NCBI GenBank assembly: GCA_910589415.1
Contig: OU342630.1
Location: 83,882,186 to 83,946,185 of the forward strand
Direction of reading: 5' to 3'
DNA: 64,000 nucleotides
DNA from: Malachius bipustulatus
Taxonomy: Eukaryota; Arthropoda; Insecta; Coleoptera; Melyridae
Shown piece after piece: positions 34,110-46,110 of the stretch. The translations under genes and the position numbers were made by a program. The first letter of the stretch is position 1. Each line of letters starts with the position of its first letter. Under the pieces are notes generated by a model that was not told where the DNA came from, ran no database searches, and was given only the letters and a program-made list of their open reading frames with translations.

Positions 34110-35979
34110 CAGGTGTCCCAAAACTCAACGTCATCCCTTGAAGGGCTGGTAGGCCAAGTCATGACTGACCAGAATATCATAAGATGATCTCAGTAAAAAA
34201 TTGTTTATTTTCGAGATAATGGGACTTTTATGAATTTTGTGAAAATCGATACCTTAGATCTGTTTTTCGAGTGTCACAGTTGCAAAATTTCATATTATTA
34301 CATTCTTAATTTTGTTACGCAATGCTGAATAGCCCCATTAATGATTAAGTGCCGAAGAAATATTCTAGTGCCCTACCTTTTAGGAAAATTATGAATTTTT
34401 TTGTCCGATAGAAAATTTTTGTTTTTTCATGTCACAACTTTGCCACTTCATACATGAAAAAAAATTACCCCGTGAACCTGGCAAGTTATTCCTAAAAATT
34501 ACCCATTTGATCTAGTTTCTGCAATGGTGTAATATTTTGTATGCTTTACTTTAGAAAAAAAGATATTGCTGTTTGACTGCAAAAGGAGCGCATTGTGAAA
34601 TCATATCAATAAATAATCTGAGAGACGTACACAATAAAATATTAGAGATAATAAAAGTACAGGGTGTTTTGTAATTGAATGTCAATATTTAAGGGGGTGA
34701 TTTTTGGGTCCATTTTAAGAAGAAAACTTCATAAGAACGTATATCCTAAAAGTCTTAACTTTTGAGATACAGGGTGGTAAAATTTTATTAAAATAAATAA
34801 TTTTTTCGTAATTTCTGTAAATACCGCTCTGGATATTTTAATGAAATTTCGTATTGAGGTATTACGCATCAATGGTCATTTTTTCATGTTACCACGTTTC
34901 CTTTTTTTCCACTAGTAACGATGGTGCACGATCATGCAGAATTTTCCCTGCATATTTTAGCAGACATTGATGATACGCCACTGATTTCTGTTCAAATAGA
35001 AATCATTTTTGGAATCCCCATTCATTTCCAAGCAAGTTTGAACATTTGTTTTTTTTTCAACCCGATGAACTGTTTCCGCCTAAAAAAATAAAATCTGTTT
35101 CTCTACATGGTCACAAGGTTGTCGTTAAAATGACAATAAAAAAATATAAAAATACGCAGGTAAAATTTTGCACGATCGTCACTAATGGAAATAAAACAAA
35201 ATGTGGTACATGAAAAAATGCCTCTTGATGCGTAATACCTCAATACGAAATTTCATTAAAATATCCAGAGCGGTATTTACAGAAATTACGAAAAAATTAT
35301 TTATTTTAATAAAATTTTACCACCTGTATCTCAAAAGTTAAGACTTTTAGGACATACGTTCTTATGAAGTTTTCTTCTTAAAATGGACCCCAAAATCACC
35401 CCCTTAAATATTTACATTCAATTACAAAACACCCTGTACTTTTATTGTGTACGCCTCTCAGATTATTTATTGATATGATTTCACAATGCGCTCCTTTTGC
35501 AGTCAAACAGCAATATATCTTTTTTTCTAAAGTAAAGCATACAAAATATTACACCATTGCAGAAACTAGATCAAATGGGTAATTTTTAGGAATAACTTTT
35601 AGGGTTCACGGGGTAATTTTTTTTCATGTATGAAGTGGCAAAGTTGTGACATGAAAAAACAAAAATTTTCTATCGGGCAAAAAAAATTCATAATTTTCCT
35701 AAAAGGTAGGGCACTAGAATATTTCTTCGGCACTTAATCATTAATGGGGCTATTCAGCATTGCGTAACAAAATTAAGAATGTAATAATATGAAATTTTGC
35801 AACTGTGACACTCGAAAAACAGATCTAAGGTATCGATTTTCACAAAATTCATAAAAGTCCCATTATCTCGAAAATAAACAATTTTTTATTGAGATCATCT
35901 TATGATATTCTGGTCAGTCATGACTTGGCCTACCAGCCCTTCAAGGGATGACGTTGAGTTTTGGGAGACGTCCGACTGG
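34110..35979. mobile_element. 1.87-kb near-perfect palindrome (foldback element)
   Basis: Arms of about 835 bp are inverted copies around a ~200-bp centre (34945-35155), with only scattered differences. TA flanks both ends (34108-34109, 35980-35981). The left end reads CAGGTGTCCCAAAACTC. Internal TACAGGGTG motifs appear in each arm (34659, 35443). Copy B lacks it between 58346 and 58348. Non-coding. Confidence 0.85.
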
Positions 35980-36828
35980 TATACGTCCGAAGCTCTAGTT
36001 CATTCATTCATGGTTTATTCATAATTTACGAAAATATTGATAAAAGGTGTTCTTATTTATTTTCGATAAGACTTGCAATTTTTGAGATATTTAAAATTCA
36101 CATCGAATTGACATCTACAAGAAACAAATTGTAAATTTACTTATGGATTGACGTTCTGTTTTACATAACGATAACATGGGACGAACTTTTTGCCCTTATT
36201 CCCAAACGATTTCCGTTCAAATCATTTTACCATGTCTCAATTATGCCTGTATTCCATTTAATCTTTAATCTTTATTCGCCACAAAGTTACATACAATTTA
36301 CAGAAAATTTAGCACACAACTCCGCAGAGGGAAACTTATCCCTGTACGCGGTTAGGCACATTTATTCTTAAGCTATTATCTACCAGGGGGTAAAGTTTTG
36401 ATAATACGGGTATTTAGGTACCTTAAATGTAGGTATAACTAGTCTATTTATTAATACTATTGAATTGATATTTTTTAGTTTATTAAAGAAAATATTTATC
36501 AATTAAATTAAATGTTATAAGTACCTACCTATACGATAGTTCATTTCATTTTTACAGAAAATTTTATGTAGTTTTCAAAGATGAGTTAATCAATTTTCCA
36601 TTCTCACACAGCCGCACTAGCAGCTATAAACTTATCGAAATCACCCTGTCTCATATTCTATGTTCATTAGGTACTATTTATTAAAATATCGCCAGGCATG
36701 TTTAGGTTAAAGGTTTTTCACCTTTTCACAAAGGAGTTTCTATTCGGATCTTCTTCAACACCTAATGAATAAAATGCTTATTTAAATACATTGTTTAAAG
36801 CGAGGTTTAAAGTATAACTACTTATATT

Positions 36829-37950
36829 TTAGTGGCCATCACAAGAGTATGGACTGATATCTTCAATTGTAACATTTTTGTCAATAAAAGCTTTTGCTAA
36901 TGGAAAGAAACTGCTGCAGTCAAACATATCAGAATTTACTTGAACAATTTCCAGAGTTCTCAAGTTATTGGCCACGTTTTCTGGTATGATACTCTTGATT
37001 GGATTATTGTATATTCTCAAAATGCTCAGTTTATTTAAGCCTTTAAAAGCATTATGTTCGATCGTGTGAATTTCGTTATCTTGAAGTTCGAGGATATCTA
37101 AATTTGATAAGCCATTAAAATCGCCAGTTTCCAAAACTGTTAAATCGTTGTCATCTAACTCAAGAAGTTGCAGTGATGAAAGGTCTTCAAATAAACTGTT
37201 TGGAATCGATTCTAACTTATTATGAGATAAACTGAGAATCTCTAGTTTTGTTAACCCGTCAAAGCAATTTTCATCAATGTAATTAATTTTATTCTGATAA
37301 AGTTGCAGGTTGGTCAGATTTCCGCAAGAATCGAACTGATCTTCTAATCTCTCGATTTTATTATTGGATAATCTTAAGATTTCTAAACTGACCAAATCAT
37401 CAAAAGCGTCATCTTCAATTACTTTTATCTTATTGTTTTGTAACTCCAAGCGGTCCAGATCAAACAAGCCATCAAGTTCACCGGCATGTATAATTTCCAA
37501 ATCGTTGCTGTCTAAATCAAGCGTGTCTAAAGACCGCAAGTCTTCAAATAGTCCATCCGGAATGTCTGAAATATCATTGTCGTAGAGAAGAAGTTCTTCT
37601 AATTCATACAATTGATCAAATGCATCCTCGTCGATGACGGATATTTCATTTGAGTACAGACTCAAAAATCTCAAGCTCGAAAGTCCAGCAAAAGTATTGT
37701 TCTTTATTTCTTTGATGTCATTTTCAGCCAAATACAAAGTCTCTAATTTCGATAATCCCTCAAATGCGTATGGTTTTATCTCATCAATTTCTCTTTTCAG
37801 AAAATTTAGCTCTTTAATTCTAAAGCTGAATGCTTCAATTGTCGTCAAAGTGTCATTACTTTGTAAAATGTTGCAGAGGTTTTCACTTCCTTTTTGTGAT
37901 GCTTTACAGAAGACGATTAGGCTGATCAGAAGGCATAGATGGTGTATCAT
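36829..37950 (-). CDS. Secreted leucine-rich-repeat protein, copy A
   Basis: 373 aa. Residues 1-18 are a signal peptide (LCLLISLIVF core). About twelve 24-residue LRRs of the pattern LxxLxLxxNxIxxIxxxxFxxL fill residues 50-330, and a short Cys-containing cap (CSSFFPLAKAF..YSC) ends it. No transmembrane helix or GPI-like tail. It is strongly acidic. Such LRR folds bind proteins; the partner is unknown and extracellular. An acceptor-like TTTTTTAG lies 17 nt before the ATG (37968-37969), so a 5' UTR exon probably lies upstream. Duplicate at 59117-60241. Confidence 0.88.
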   Translation of the reverse strand: MIHHLCLLISLIVFCKASQKGSENLCNILQSNDTLTTIEAFSFRIKELNFLKREIDEIKPYAFEGLSKLETLYLAENDIKEIKNNTFAGLSSLRFLSLYSNEISVIDEDAFDQLYELEELLLYDNDISDIPDGLFEDLRSLDTLDLDSNDLEIIHAGELDGLFDLDRLELQNNKIKVIEDDAFDDLVSLEILRLSNNKIERLEDQFDSCGNLTNLQLYQNKINYIDENCFDGLTKLEILSLSHNKLESIPNSLFEDLSSLQLLELDDNDLTVLETGDFNGLSNLDILELQDNEIHTIEHNAFKGLNKLSILRIYNNPIKSIIPENVANNLRTLEIVQVNSDMFDCSSFFPLAKAFIDKNVTIEDISPYSCDGH

Positions 37951-38058
37951 TTTTGTGAGATGTGGACCTAAAAAATAAATTGACCAGAATAAGTATTCAT
38001 AAGATGTAAAGGACCAGGGATGGAATATAGGTAATAATTAAACAAAATAGATACTATA

Positions 38059-38984
38059 CAGGGTGCCCCATATATCCTTCTCTGTATTGCTATCTCCTAA
38101 ACGCTAAGAGATACAGGGTCGGTTAAATTAGAGAAAATATGCGCAATTTTGTGGCCATCTCGAATCCGTCGAGCATACAAGATATCTGTGACTGTTCCTG
38201 AAATAACCTGAAAAAACCGAAGAATCGAGATTTCTTATTTGCTCCATATCTTTCTTATTATTGGAAAGTGATTAGTCGTCAAGAGCTATCTATATGTCGT
38301 TACAAAATTTTTCAAAGCTGACTAGATCCAAGAGTTTTCAGAGTTTAACTTTTGTTTTTCTTATGGCCGCCACATTGTTGTTTTATGTCGTTTGGTATGA
38401 ACAAAAATAATGGAAACCAAAAATTAATAAACTTTAAAAAAAATAAATTGAAAAATTTTTTTTTCTTCCTTTTTCAAAGAAAAACAAAAAAAAATTTCGT
38501 CGAAATACGTCAACATTCTTTTATCTGTGAAATTCGGTCTAAAAATTTGTCTTTTATAAAGAAAAAAGAAGAATTAAAATTTTTTAAATTTATTTTTTGA
38601 AGTTTAACAATTTTTGGTTTCTATATTTTTTTTACCGAACAACATAAAAAATCAATATGGCGGTCTTATGAAAAACTAAAGTTGACTATGAAAACTCTTG
38701 AATCTAGTCGGCTTTGAAAATTTTGGAAACGTCAGATGGGTAGCTCTTGCTGACTTATGTAAGCCCACAAAAAATTATTTGTTAATCTCCAATAGTAAAA
38801 AAGATATGTCAAAATTAAGAAATCTCGATTTGTCAATTTTTTCAGGATATTTCAGGTCACAGATATCTTGTATGCTTGACGGATTCGAGATGGCCATAAA
38901 ATTGCGCATCTTTTGTCTGATTTAACCGACCCTGTATGTCTTTTAGGAGATAGCAATATATAGAAGGATATACGGTGCACCCTG
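38059..38984. mobile_element. Foldback element, TA-CAGGGTG type
   Basis: Ends CAGGGTGCCCC and GGTGCACCCTG with TA outside. Arms of about 310 bp (38059-38370, 38640-38984) are inverted; the middle is AT-rich. Its left arm is also in copy B (60381-61925) with inserts. A diverged relative of the right arm lies at 49100-49420. Confidence 0.78.
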
Positions 38985-39597
38985 TATAGGTAAACAACTG
39001 GGGGGGGAGTAATTATTAGTTATAGGAAAATAGTCGAGTTAATTGGAGAAACTAGGGAAGTGTCGTGAGCCAAAATAAAAATGGCATTATTGAAATTTTT
39101 CAAAAAGTCAAGGCAAAATGCATAGTTTGTAAGTTTTCATAGTTTTTAGTTTCTTTAACGTTTTGAGATATTAAAAAATTAAATTTTGTGGGCTTAAAAA
39201 CTGCGCTGGTTTCGCCCATGAACATTGTAGAAAGAAACGAGGCTATAATGCAAGCAGAAATACTATTCATGTTTTTTCTGTCATGACCTAAATTTAATAT
39301 TGATCACAAGGTTATGATAAGCATTAAATTATTATAACCAATCTTATGGGGATTTCATAATAAAATTAATTTCACTTTAAAATTGTAAGTATAATCAATT
39401 AAACCGGTCCGATGCCTTTCTTTGGAAATTTAGGTAGACATACTTTTTTATTCAATTTGTAGGCAATTCGATACCTATAATAGGTAGGTAATTACATTTA
39501 CTCATGATACGATTTTTTATACAGGTTGATTCATGGCTAATGCGATGTAGTTGCAATGCCAGACAGTCTGATCTATGGAACTTTTTTGCCAACAGAT

Positions 39598-41190
39598 ACA
39601 GGGTGTTTTCTATTTCGCGCTTAAATTTTAAACGGCGATTTTTTGCAACGGTTTGATGAAATCCAACAAAATTTAACAGAAACACTCTTCTACCCAAGGC
39701 ACTTCAAGATTACCTATCGGCAAATTGAAAATCCAGGACCATACCTACTTGAAAAAAAATGGTTTGCACTTTTTTGACAGAAAAGCACATTTGCCGATCG
39801 ACTTTTGGAAAAAAAAATGCCACCGCTTTTCATTTTTGCCTCACAAATTATTGTTTCTAAAATGTTCCCCAAAATTCATTGAAATCATTTCAAAATCTGA
39901 GGTACTGCGAATTTACGGGATAGCCTATTGCCAGAATTTTAAATCTAACAGGGTAGTCACCCTTTCATTTGAAGAAAAATTGTTCGCATTTTTTTACAGC
40001 AAAGTACATTTTCCAATCGACTTTCGGAAAAAGCGGAATCGGATTCAGAGAGTAAAGGAAAAATACTATTAGATGAGCTTCTTAAATCGAACGGCACACT
40101 TTGACCAGCTTCACAAAAACATGTCAAAGTAAGAACTTGTACAGGGTGATTCATTATAATGTCGCCCCCCTTTAACTTTGTTATTTCATGTGTCTCAAAA
40201 AAATTAAAAGTAGGGTTATGTAGGTGCTAAAAAAGACTTTTTTATACGTATAACAAAAATTTGAAAATAGATCAGTTTACAGGGAAAACCAATTTTTTTT
40301 TTTTTTTCAATGGAACACCCTATATATGAATTTATTTTTCGATTCCTCGTAAAATTCTAAGCATAATTTATATAACATACCGTATACCTAAATTCAATAG
40401 TTTCTGAAATATTCGCATTTGAAACTATTTAAAAAACCGTGTGTATAACTACCAAATTGAAAACCTCGATCATCTAAAAGATTTGATACGGATTAAAATT
40501 AATAATTTAAATTAAAATAACCCAGAATTCATAACAGATTCATTGGAGAAAATGCGAACAACCCTTATAAACCCTTATAAACCCTTATAAAATGTGTTGA
40601 AAAAAATGGAGGCCCAGTAGAGCATTTTATTGTTAGATTTCTTGATTTGCAACAGGTGTTTTATAAAATATTTGATGATGTTTCAAATGCGAATATTTCG
40701 GAAGCCTTTGAATTTAGGTATACGGTATGTTATATAAGTTATGCTTAGAATTCTACGAGGAATCGAAAAATAAATTCATATATAGGGTGATCCATTGAAA
40801 AAAAAATTAAATTTTTGGTTTTCCCTGTATACTGATCTACTTTCAAATTTTTGTTACACGTATAAAAAAGTCTTTTTTAGCACCTACATAACCCCACTTT
40901 TAATTTTTTTGGGACACATGAAATAACAAAGTTAAAGGGGGGCGACATTATAATGAATCACCCTGTACACTTGTACTGCATTTTACAATCTGTTTTTGGG
41001 AAGCTGGTCGAAGTGTGACCTGCCAATTAAGCGCATTTCATATCATTTTTTTTTCTTTTACTCTTCGAATCCTATGATGGTTTTTTCCAAAAGTCGATCG
41101 GAAAATGTGTTTTCCTGTCGAGGATTTGCCGATAAGTTATCTTGAAGTGCCTCGGTAGTTTCTGCTGAATTTTGTTCGATTTCATCAAAT
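39598..41190. mobile_element. Outer foldback around a nested one
   Basis: Inverted matches of 39630-39800 (AAATCCAACAAAATTTAACA) with 41060-41205. The right end is less clear than the left, which begins TACAGGGTGTTTTC. An element of the same end type sits at its centre. Confidence 0.6.
40142..40965. mobile_element. Nested foldback, TA-CAGGGTG ends
   Basis: Ends CAGGGTGATTCATTATAATG and its complement with TA outside (40140-40141, 40966-40967). Arms of about 300 bp with few differences. Confidence 0.82.
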
Positions 41191-41205
41191 CGTTGGAAAT
41201 AAGTT

Positions 41206-43372
41206 CGGAAAACTGCAGTCTACCTTACGAAAATACAAAAGAATACATTTTGTTAAATATTGTATTCTTTAAGATTTTCGTACCTTGTACCTTGAAAGGA
41301 TGTGTTTCAGGACCAAATTTAAATAAGAAGCCTTCTGTAAATTTCGACAAGCAACTTTCTCCAATTTTTCTCCAGATTTAATTATCTTTTATGGGATTAC
41401 AGCTTTTTCCAATAAAAAACTTGTAGTTGGAAGAAAAGTTTAAAATTTTGCAATCTAATAATAATCTATAATAATAATAATCCAAACGAATGAATTAATC
41501 ATAAAAAATAACTTTTAAATTTTATTAAAAAATTAAATGAAAATTCACTTATGATAGGTACATCATATTTTCTAATTCGTAAGCAATTATTCACTCACCA
41601 GTTGTTCTGACCTAGACTAGTTCATTAGACAGATTTTCCTTAGTAACTTTAAATGGTAAATTCACATGACATAACTGACGAGGAAGTTGCTTTGCAATAT
41701 TAGAACTGATTTTATATTATGTCAGCTTAGGAAAAGGTTATCACCAAAACTATAAGCAAAGACATCTATTTGTGGAATTAATTTTTATATAAGCAAAACT
41801 AAGACACTGATAACGTACTTTCTGATGAATTTCTGCACGCAAGATATTTTTAAAGCTGCACATACATACATGTTCTGAAGGTTCATAAACAATGACTTTG
41901 AGAATCTTTTACTTTAAACTTCCTAGTCTAGTACGAGAAAAACTTTCAGTTGAGTTTTTTGTGCCTTTTAATAGCTCTGTACCTTTTCCACTTTAATTTA
42001 AAAAAATACTGTCATTGCAGAAAACTTAGAACTAAAAGTTGATTTACAGAGCAGTTAATTTATGAAGAATATTGATTGAAAGACTCTTTTAATCAACGAT
42101 TAGAGTTTATAAGTTTAAGTCCCAGAAATCAAACGGCATCTAATAAAAAAATGCATGTAACTGTTCCAGAACCGATCGACTATTAATAATTATTAACACA
42201 GGCAATAAATATAACAGTTTTAAAATTCTATTTAGGTTAGCTTAGCATGTTTCCGTAAAGCAGTCCAGTTAAATGGCTTTCCTGGTGATTCTTTATCCAT
42301 CCAAGAAAGTTTGATAACCCGATGTATCCGAAAATAATATTGTACCTTATAATAGTGCTAGTGCTATAATTTTACAGCACAGAGCCAGTATTTCGATGCA
42401 GCAATTATACAACATTAATCTTATCTGTCATCATCAATCATTTTACCAAGGGGCATAACAACTTAATATGTTTTTGGATAGGTAAGTCGATTCGTATGAG
42501 TGAACTGCAGAAAGGAAACAATGACCGCTAAAGTACTTGGGGATAATAATTGATCAAACGATTTCGCTCATACCTACTTAACTTCGTCTATTATTAAGTA
42601 TGCCGGCAATGCTAAGGTATTTTTTTATTATATTTTTTATTTTTACCTATAATGGTTCCTATTCCTATACCATTAATCAATGTTGCAACTATTCTCATAT
42701 TTCACCACTTTTTTCTGATGGTTAGGTATATTCTTTTAATATTCATTTATTTACTCTATAGGTCCATTTAATATGTATAAAGTACCTACCTACAAATTAT
42801 ATTCGAACAAATAATAATTAATCATGAATGCCAATAATGTTTGTCTGCGTAGACTAACAATTATTTTTTTTAGTTCTACATACCGGGTGGCTGACCATAT
42901 CTCTGTTCATAGATAACATTGCCTAATAATACAAAATAATTTCCATGTTACCGAAATTAATTGTTGCCCATTGTCAAAGTATTTTTACGTACCTATTGTT
43001 ATTAAAATGAATTGTATTATTATTGGCATACAGAGGTATGGTCAGCCAACCGGTATAAGAAACAATAAATAGCAGGCTTCTTACCTCGTAAGCCCATCAA
43101 TAGTTATGTGTGTAAAATCCAACTTTATTGCTTGTACATAGTTTATTTAATTTAATACGCGATTAATTAAAAAAAAAAAAAGCGACAAGCTACCTTCCCG
43201 TCATAAACAGGATCATGCATTGGGCCCTGTTCCAGTGCCGGCTTTAGGGGTGTTCGAGCTGTCCTGTCAAACAGGGCCCCAAGAAATAAGGGGCGCCAAA
43301 AAATGACACGGATTAAATTTACATCGTTTTGAAATATTTACAATAATAATTAGCAGTCAGTATTATAAAGGC
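41206..43372. other. Intergenic, no gene seen
   Basis: AT-rich sequence. Scattered GGTAGGTACCTA strings only. Confidence 0.4.
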
Positions 43373-43554
43373 TCATTAGGCTAACGGGCAGATTTCTGTG
43401 CTCGTTTTTGAAGCTAATATCGACGTCAAATGACTTTTATTAACGTTTTTGTAATTACTTTAATGTCAAGAATACACAAAAGTAAAAACTTTCCACTGAG
43501 ACTCCGATACCTTCTTCAGAAATGGCCACAGAAATCTGCCCGTTAACTTAATGA
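43373..43554. mobile_element. Small MITE with 28-bp inverted ends
   Basis: TCATTAGGCTAACGGGCAGA at the left and its near complement at the right (43527-43554). The right half resembles 16091-16175. No clear target duplication. Confidence 0.55.
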
Positions 43555-43605
43555 TACTTTTAATCCCTTTATAATACCCGCTGTAAGTAGTAATTTGCAA
43601 TTTAA

Positions 43606-43627
43606 GGGGGGGGGGGGGGGGGGGGGG
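43606..43627 (+). repeat. Poly(G) run, 22 bases
   Basis: An unbroken run of 22 G, able to form quadruplex structures. Length may be uncertain in assembly. Confidence 0.8.
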
Positions 43628-44324
43628 CAGTAGTGAAGTTCCTATAAGCGCTCTAAATTTAAATTAACCCTCTAAAAAATGTTAAAGCATTTATAATTTG
43701 TACACATCATTAAACATTTGGACCGATAACGCCCCCGGGAATTCGATTAAATCAAGAATCTCGGACTATTTAAAAATAAAAATAAAAATTCCCGGGGGGT
43801 GCGAGGACTCCCCGGAAAGGGATTAAACCCATCCTTGGTGGAGTTCGGTGTCGGTTACTTACAAAAGATTTCAGATAAACTACTTATTACATAAATAGAT
43901 CTATCAAGCTTTGTTTACAAGCCAAGAAAATTCACCATTCCAGTATTGAGATTATTATTATATGGAACATTATGTATTGTTACGGGTCTCACACTTACAA
44001 AATCACTACTAAAGTCACACGGAGTACACACACACACACACACACTATTTTACACCACACGGAGATCCGTGTTAATTATTGGCTTAAGACAAGCCAACTT
44101 CCATTCATCCAGCAGCATCCTTCCGGATACTCCAGATGCAGCACACTGATGAGCTTCAGTAGAGCGAAACACGTGTCTGTGCTTGTTCTGGTACTCTGGC
44201 TGGCTCTGCTGTTGGATGTGGAAACTCTATACGTTGGAGTTTCGGGCACTGCCATCATGACAACTGTTAGGGCGATGGAGGAATTCTCCGACCCCATCTA
44301 ACAGGCTAGTAATTGCACTTTATC
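43628..44324. other. Intergenic with a short (AC)n and a repeat-derived frame
   Basis: (AC)n near 44027-44046. A frame at 44151-44301 reads MSFSRAKHVSVLVLVLWLALLLDV and on; the DNA (GAGCTTCAGTAGAGCGAAACACGTGTC) resembles a common arthropod repeat rather than a secreted host peptide. I do not call a gene. Confidence 0.35.
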
Positions 44325-44564
44325 GGTGGAGTGCTAGAACGTTAATTACAGATCTGTCAGATAATTACTAATTTTAAAATGCCCTGTATTGTCAAAATGT
44401 TGGTCTGATATTGCTGGAAATAAATTCTACTCCCTTTTAGAAAAGTTAATTACTGATAAAATATAAAAGATCATTCAAAATATCCACCCTGTTTTCAAAA
44501 TTTGCAATTTAAAGTCAGTAATTATCTGACAAATAATCTTTAATTAGCGTTCTATCACTCCACC
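44325..44564. mobile_element. MITE related to the one at 14410-14728
   Basis: Ends GGTGGAGTGCTAGAACG and its near complement. The interior (TTTTAAAATGCCCTGTATTG, then TTGGTCTGATATTG) matches the 14.5-kb copy in reverse. It lacks the TTAA insert of that copy. Confidence 0.6.
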
Positions 44565-45119
44565 CTATGTATTTTATTATACTCATTCGACCTACCTTCG
44601 TTATTTTATTTATTAATTAATCGTTGAGTATACTTGCTATATTATTCTTACTACTAAAGTCGGCAAATGTCTTTATTATCTAACACAAATACAACTTATA
44701 AACTTATAATCTCAATCTAAATAATCAGCTGTCCTCATGTCTCCACTCACAAATATTACACCACTTGTCAATACTTCACTAAGTCACAATTCACTATATA
44801 CCACCACTGGCTACTACTGTCTTCTTTACTCTGTATACTTTAGACTTCAGCTTTCACATCCAAGACACTACTGACTACTTGACTAGTTTTCCAGCCACGG
44901 CGGTTCTTATATATGGTTCCCTGGCGCGACATAATTTAGTTTTTTGCATGGTGTAGGTACCTACATACCTATAGTAATTTAATATTTTTCTATAGCCCTG
45001 AGCCTGACCTAATCAGGATTTGCGGTCAGGTTATTGGGGGATGAATTTATCTCCTTTGAATAAATATTTAACTGGACCGCGCCAAACTCCAGGAGTTCAC
45101 GTACACATGAAAATAATAC
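44565..45119. other. Intergenic, possible decayed LTR
   Basis: 44640-44940 looks LTR-like on the minus strand (TATATAAGAACCGCC near 44905-44919) but no partner or coding region is present. Unproven. Confidence 0.3.
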
Positions 45120-46110
45120 AGGTGAAAATACCTCCTAATTTCTCGGGAACATACAGGAGAGGCCAAGGAAGTCAGGAACTTACCACTAAACTTTTTTTTT
45201 TGAAAAGAGGGAGCATCGGTCTTTACATGCGTTGGTAAGACATAATAGTCGCTCCACTTTAGTAATATGGCTTCGAGATCGTGCTTATTTTGCCAGACAC
45301 AATAATTATTGTTAAATATAGCCTTTAAAATGTTTGATCGCTTATTTTACTTTTCACAGACATTCGAAAATGAACCTGAAAAGTAAAGCGGGCCGAGCTG
45401 AGTTTCGAACCCGCGATCTATGGCTCCGTAGCCTAGCGGAGTTTACCACTAAGCTTGTTGGGTCAAAGTTTTGACAGATGTCATTTTACAGAGCTAAAAA
45501 CTTATTTTTTTAAATCCACTAGTCGTTCATCTTTAAAAAAGGTAGGTATACTCCTAATTTGATTCGAAAAAACTGGAGGTTTTCGAGATAAATCGACTTT
45601 TATGAGAATTTTGACCAAGTTCCGGCAGTGTAATCAATTATGTAGGTAGCAGGTTTAACAACAACCTGACTTTTAATTTAACCTGTTTGTGTTTAGCATT
45701 ATATAGTAACTTTTGAGAGTTTCACATGCCTAAAAACCGATTTATCTCTAAAACCGCCAGTTTTATCGAAATAAATTAAGGGTACCTTTTTTTAAAGACG
45801 AATGATCAGGTATTCAAAAAATAAGTTTTCAGCTCTGTAAAACGAACGAAGGTGGTGGTAAGTTCGTTCCTGACTTCCCTGACGACGTCAAACAGCTATA
45901 CTCTGTTAACGGCTTAATGACTCCTTATGGCCTCTATAAAATCTCTTAAAATTTCATTGAATAAAGTTAGAGCCAAAAAGTAAATCGTTGGGTATAGCCT
46001 TTTGGCGCCCTGTATATCCGTTTAGGGGTACTTTAGGATTTTTTTTATGACAGACTAGGTTTATTTTGACCTCCCCTGTTTCTCCTGAGAAATTAGGAGG
46101 TAAAAAACTC
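45120..46110. mobile_element. Foldback remnant with a tRNA-like insert
   Basis: Inverted matches: ACCTCCTAATTTCTC (45129-45143) against its complement (46086-46100); AAGTCAGGAACTTACCACTA against 45865-45890; and an inner pair around AAAACTTATTTTTT (45497, 45822). Confidence 0.6.
45395..45457 (-). repeat. tRNA-derived SINE-like sequence
   Basis: Minus strand: A-box-like TTAGTGGTAAAC (45441-45452) and B-box GGTTCGAAACT (45401-45411) with a CTCCG/CGGAG stem between. The acceptor stem does not pair, so a SINE relic is more likely than a tRNA gene. Confidence 0.4.

Larger units (their letters stand above)
23013..38365. repeat. Segmental duplication copy A
   Basis: Collinear, same orientation, with 55519-61925. 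Matching blocks: 23013-24446 with 55519-57098; 32527-34107 with 57133-58346; 35982-38365 with 58348-60545 and 61748-61925. Copy A carries two extra inserts: 24447-32526 (LINE plus BEL/Pao) and 34108-35981 (palindrome). The unit contains one LRR gene, a foldback hairpin and part of a second foldback. Confidence 0.88.

Noticed and set aside
44151..44301. A frame with a strong hydrophobic N-terminus that could be a small secreted peptide.
   Set aside because: The surrounding DNA looks like a dispersed arthropod repeat and no splice or promoter context supports it.
45395..45457. Possible tRNA gene on the minus strand.
   Set aside because: A and B boxes are present but the acceptor stem does not pair and the anticodon loop is eight bases; treated as SINE-like.
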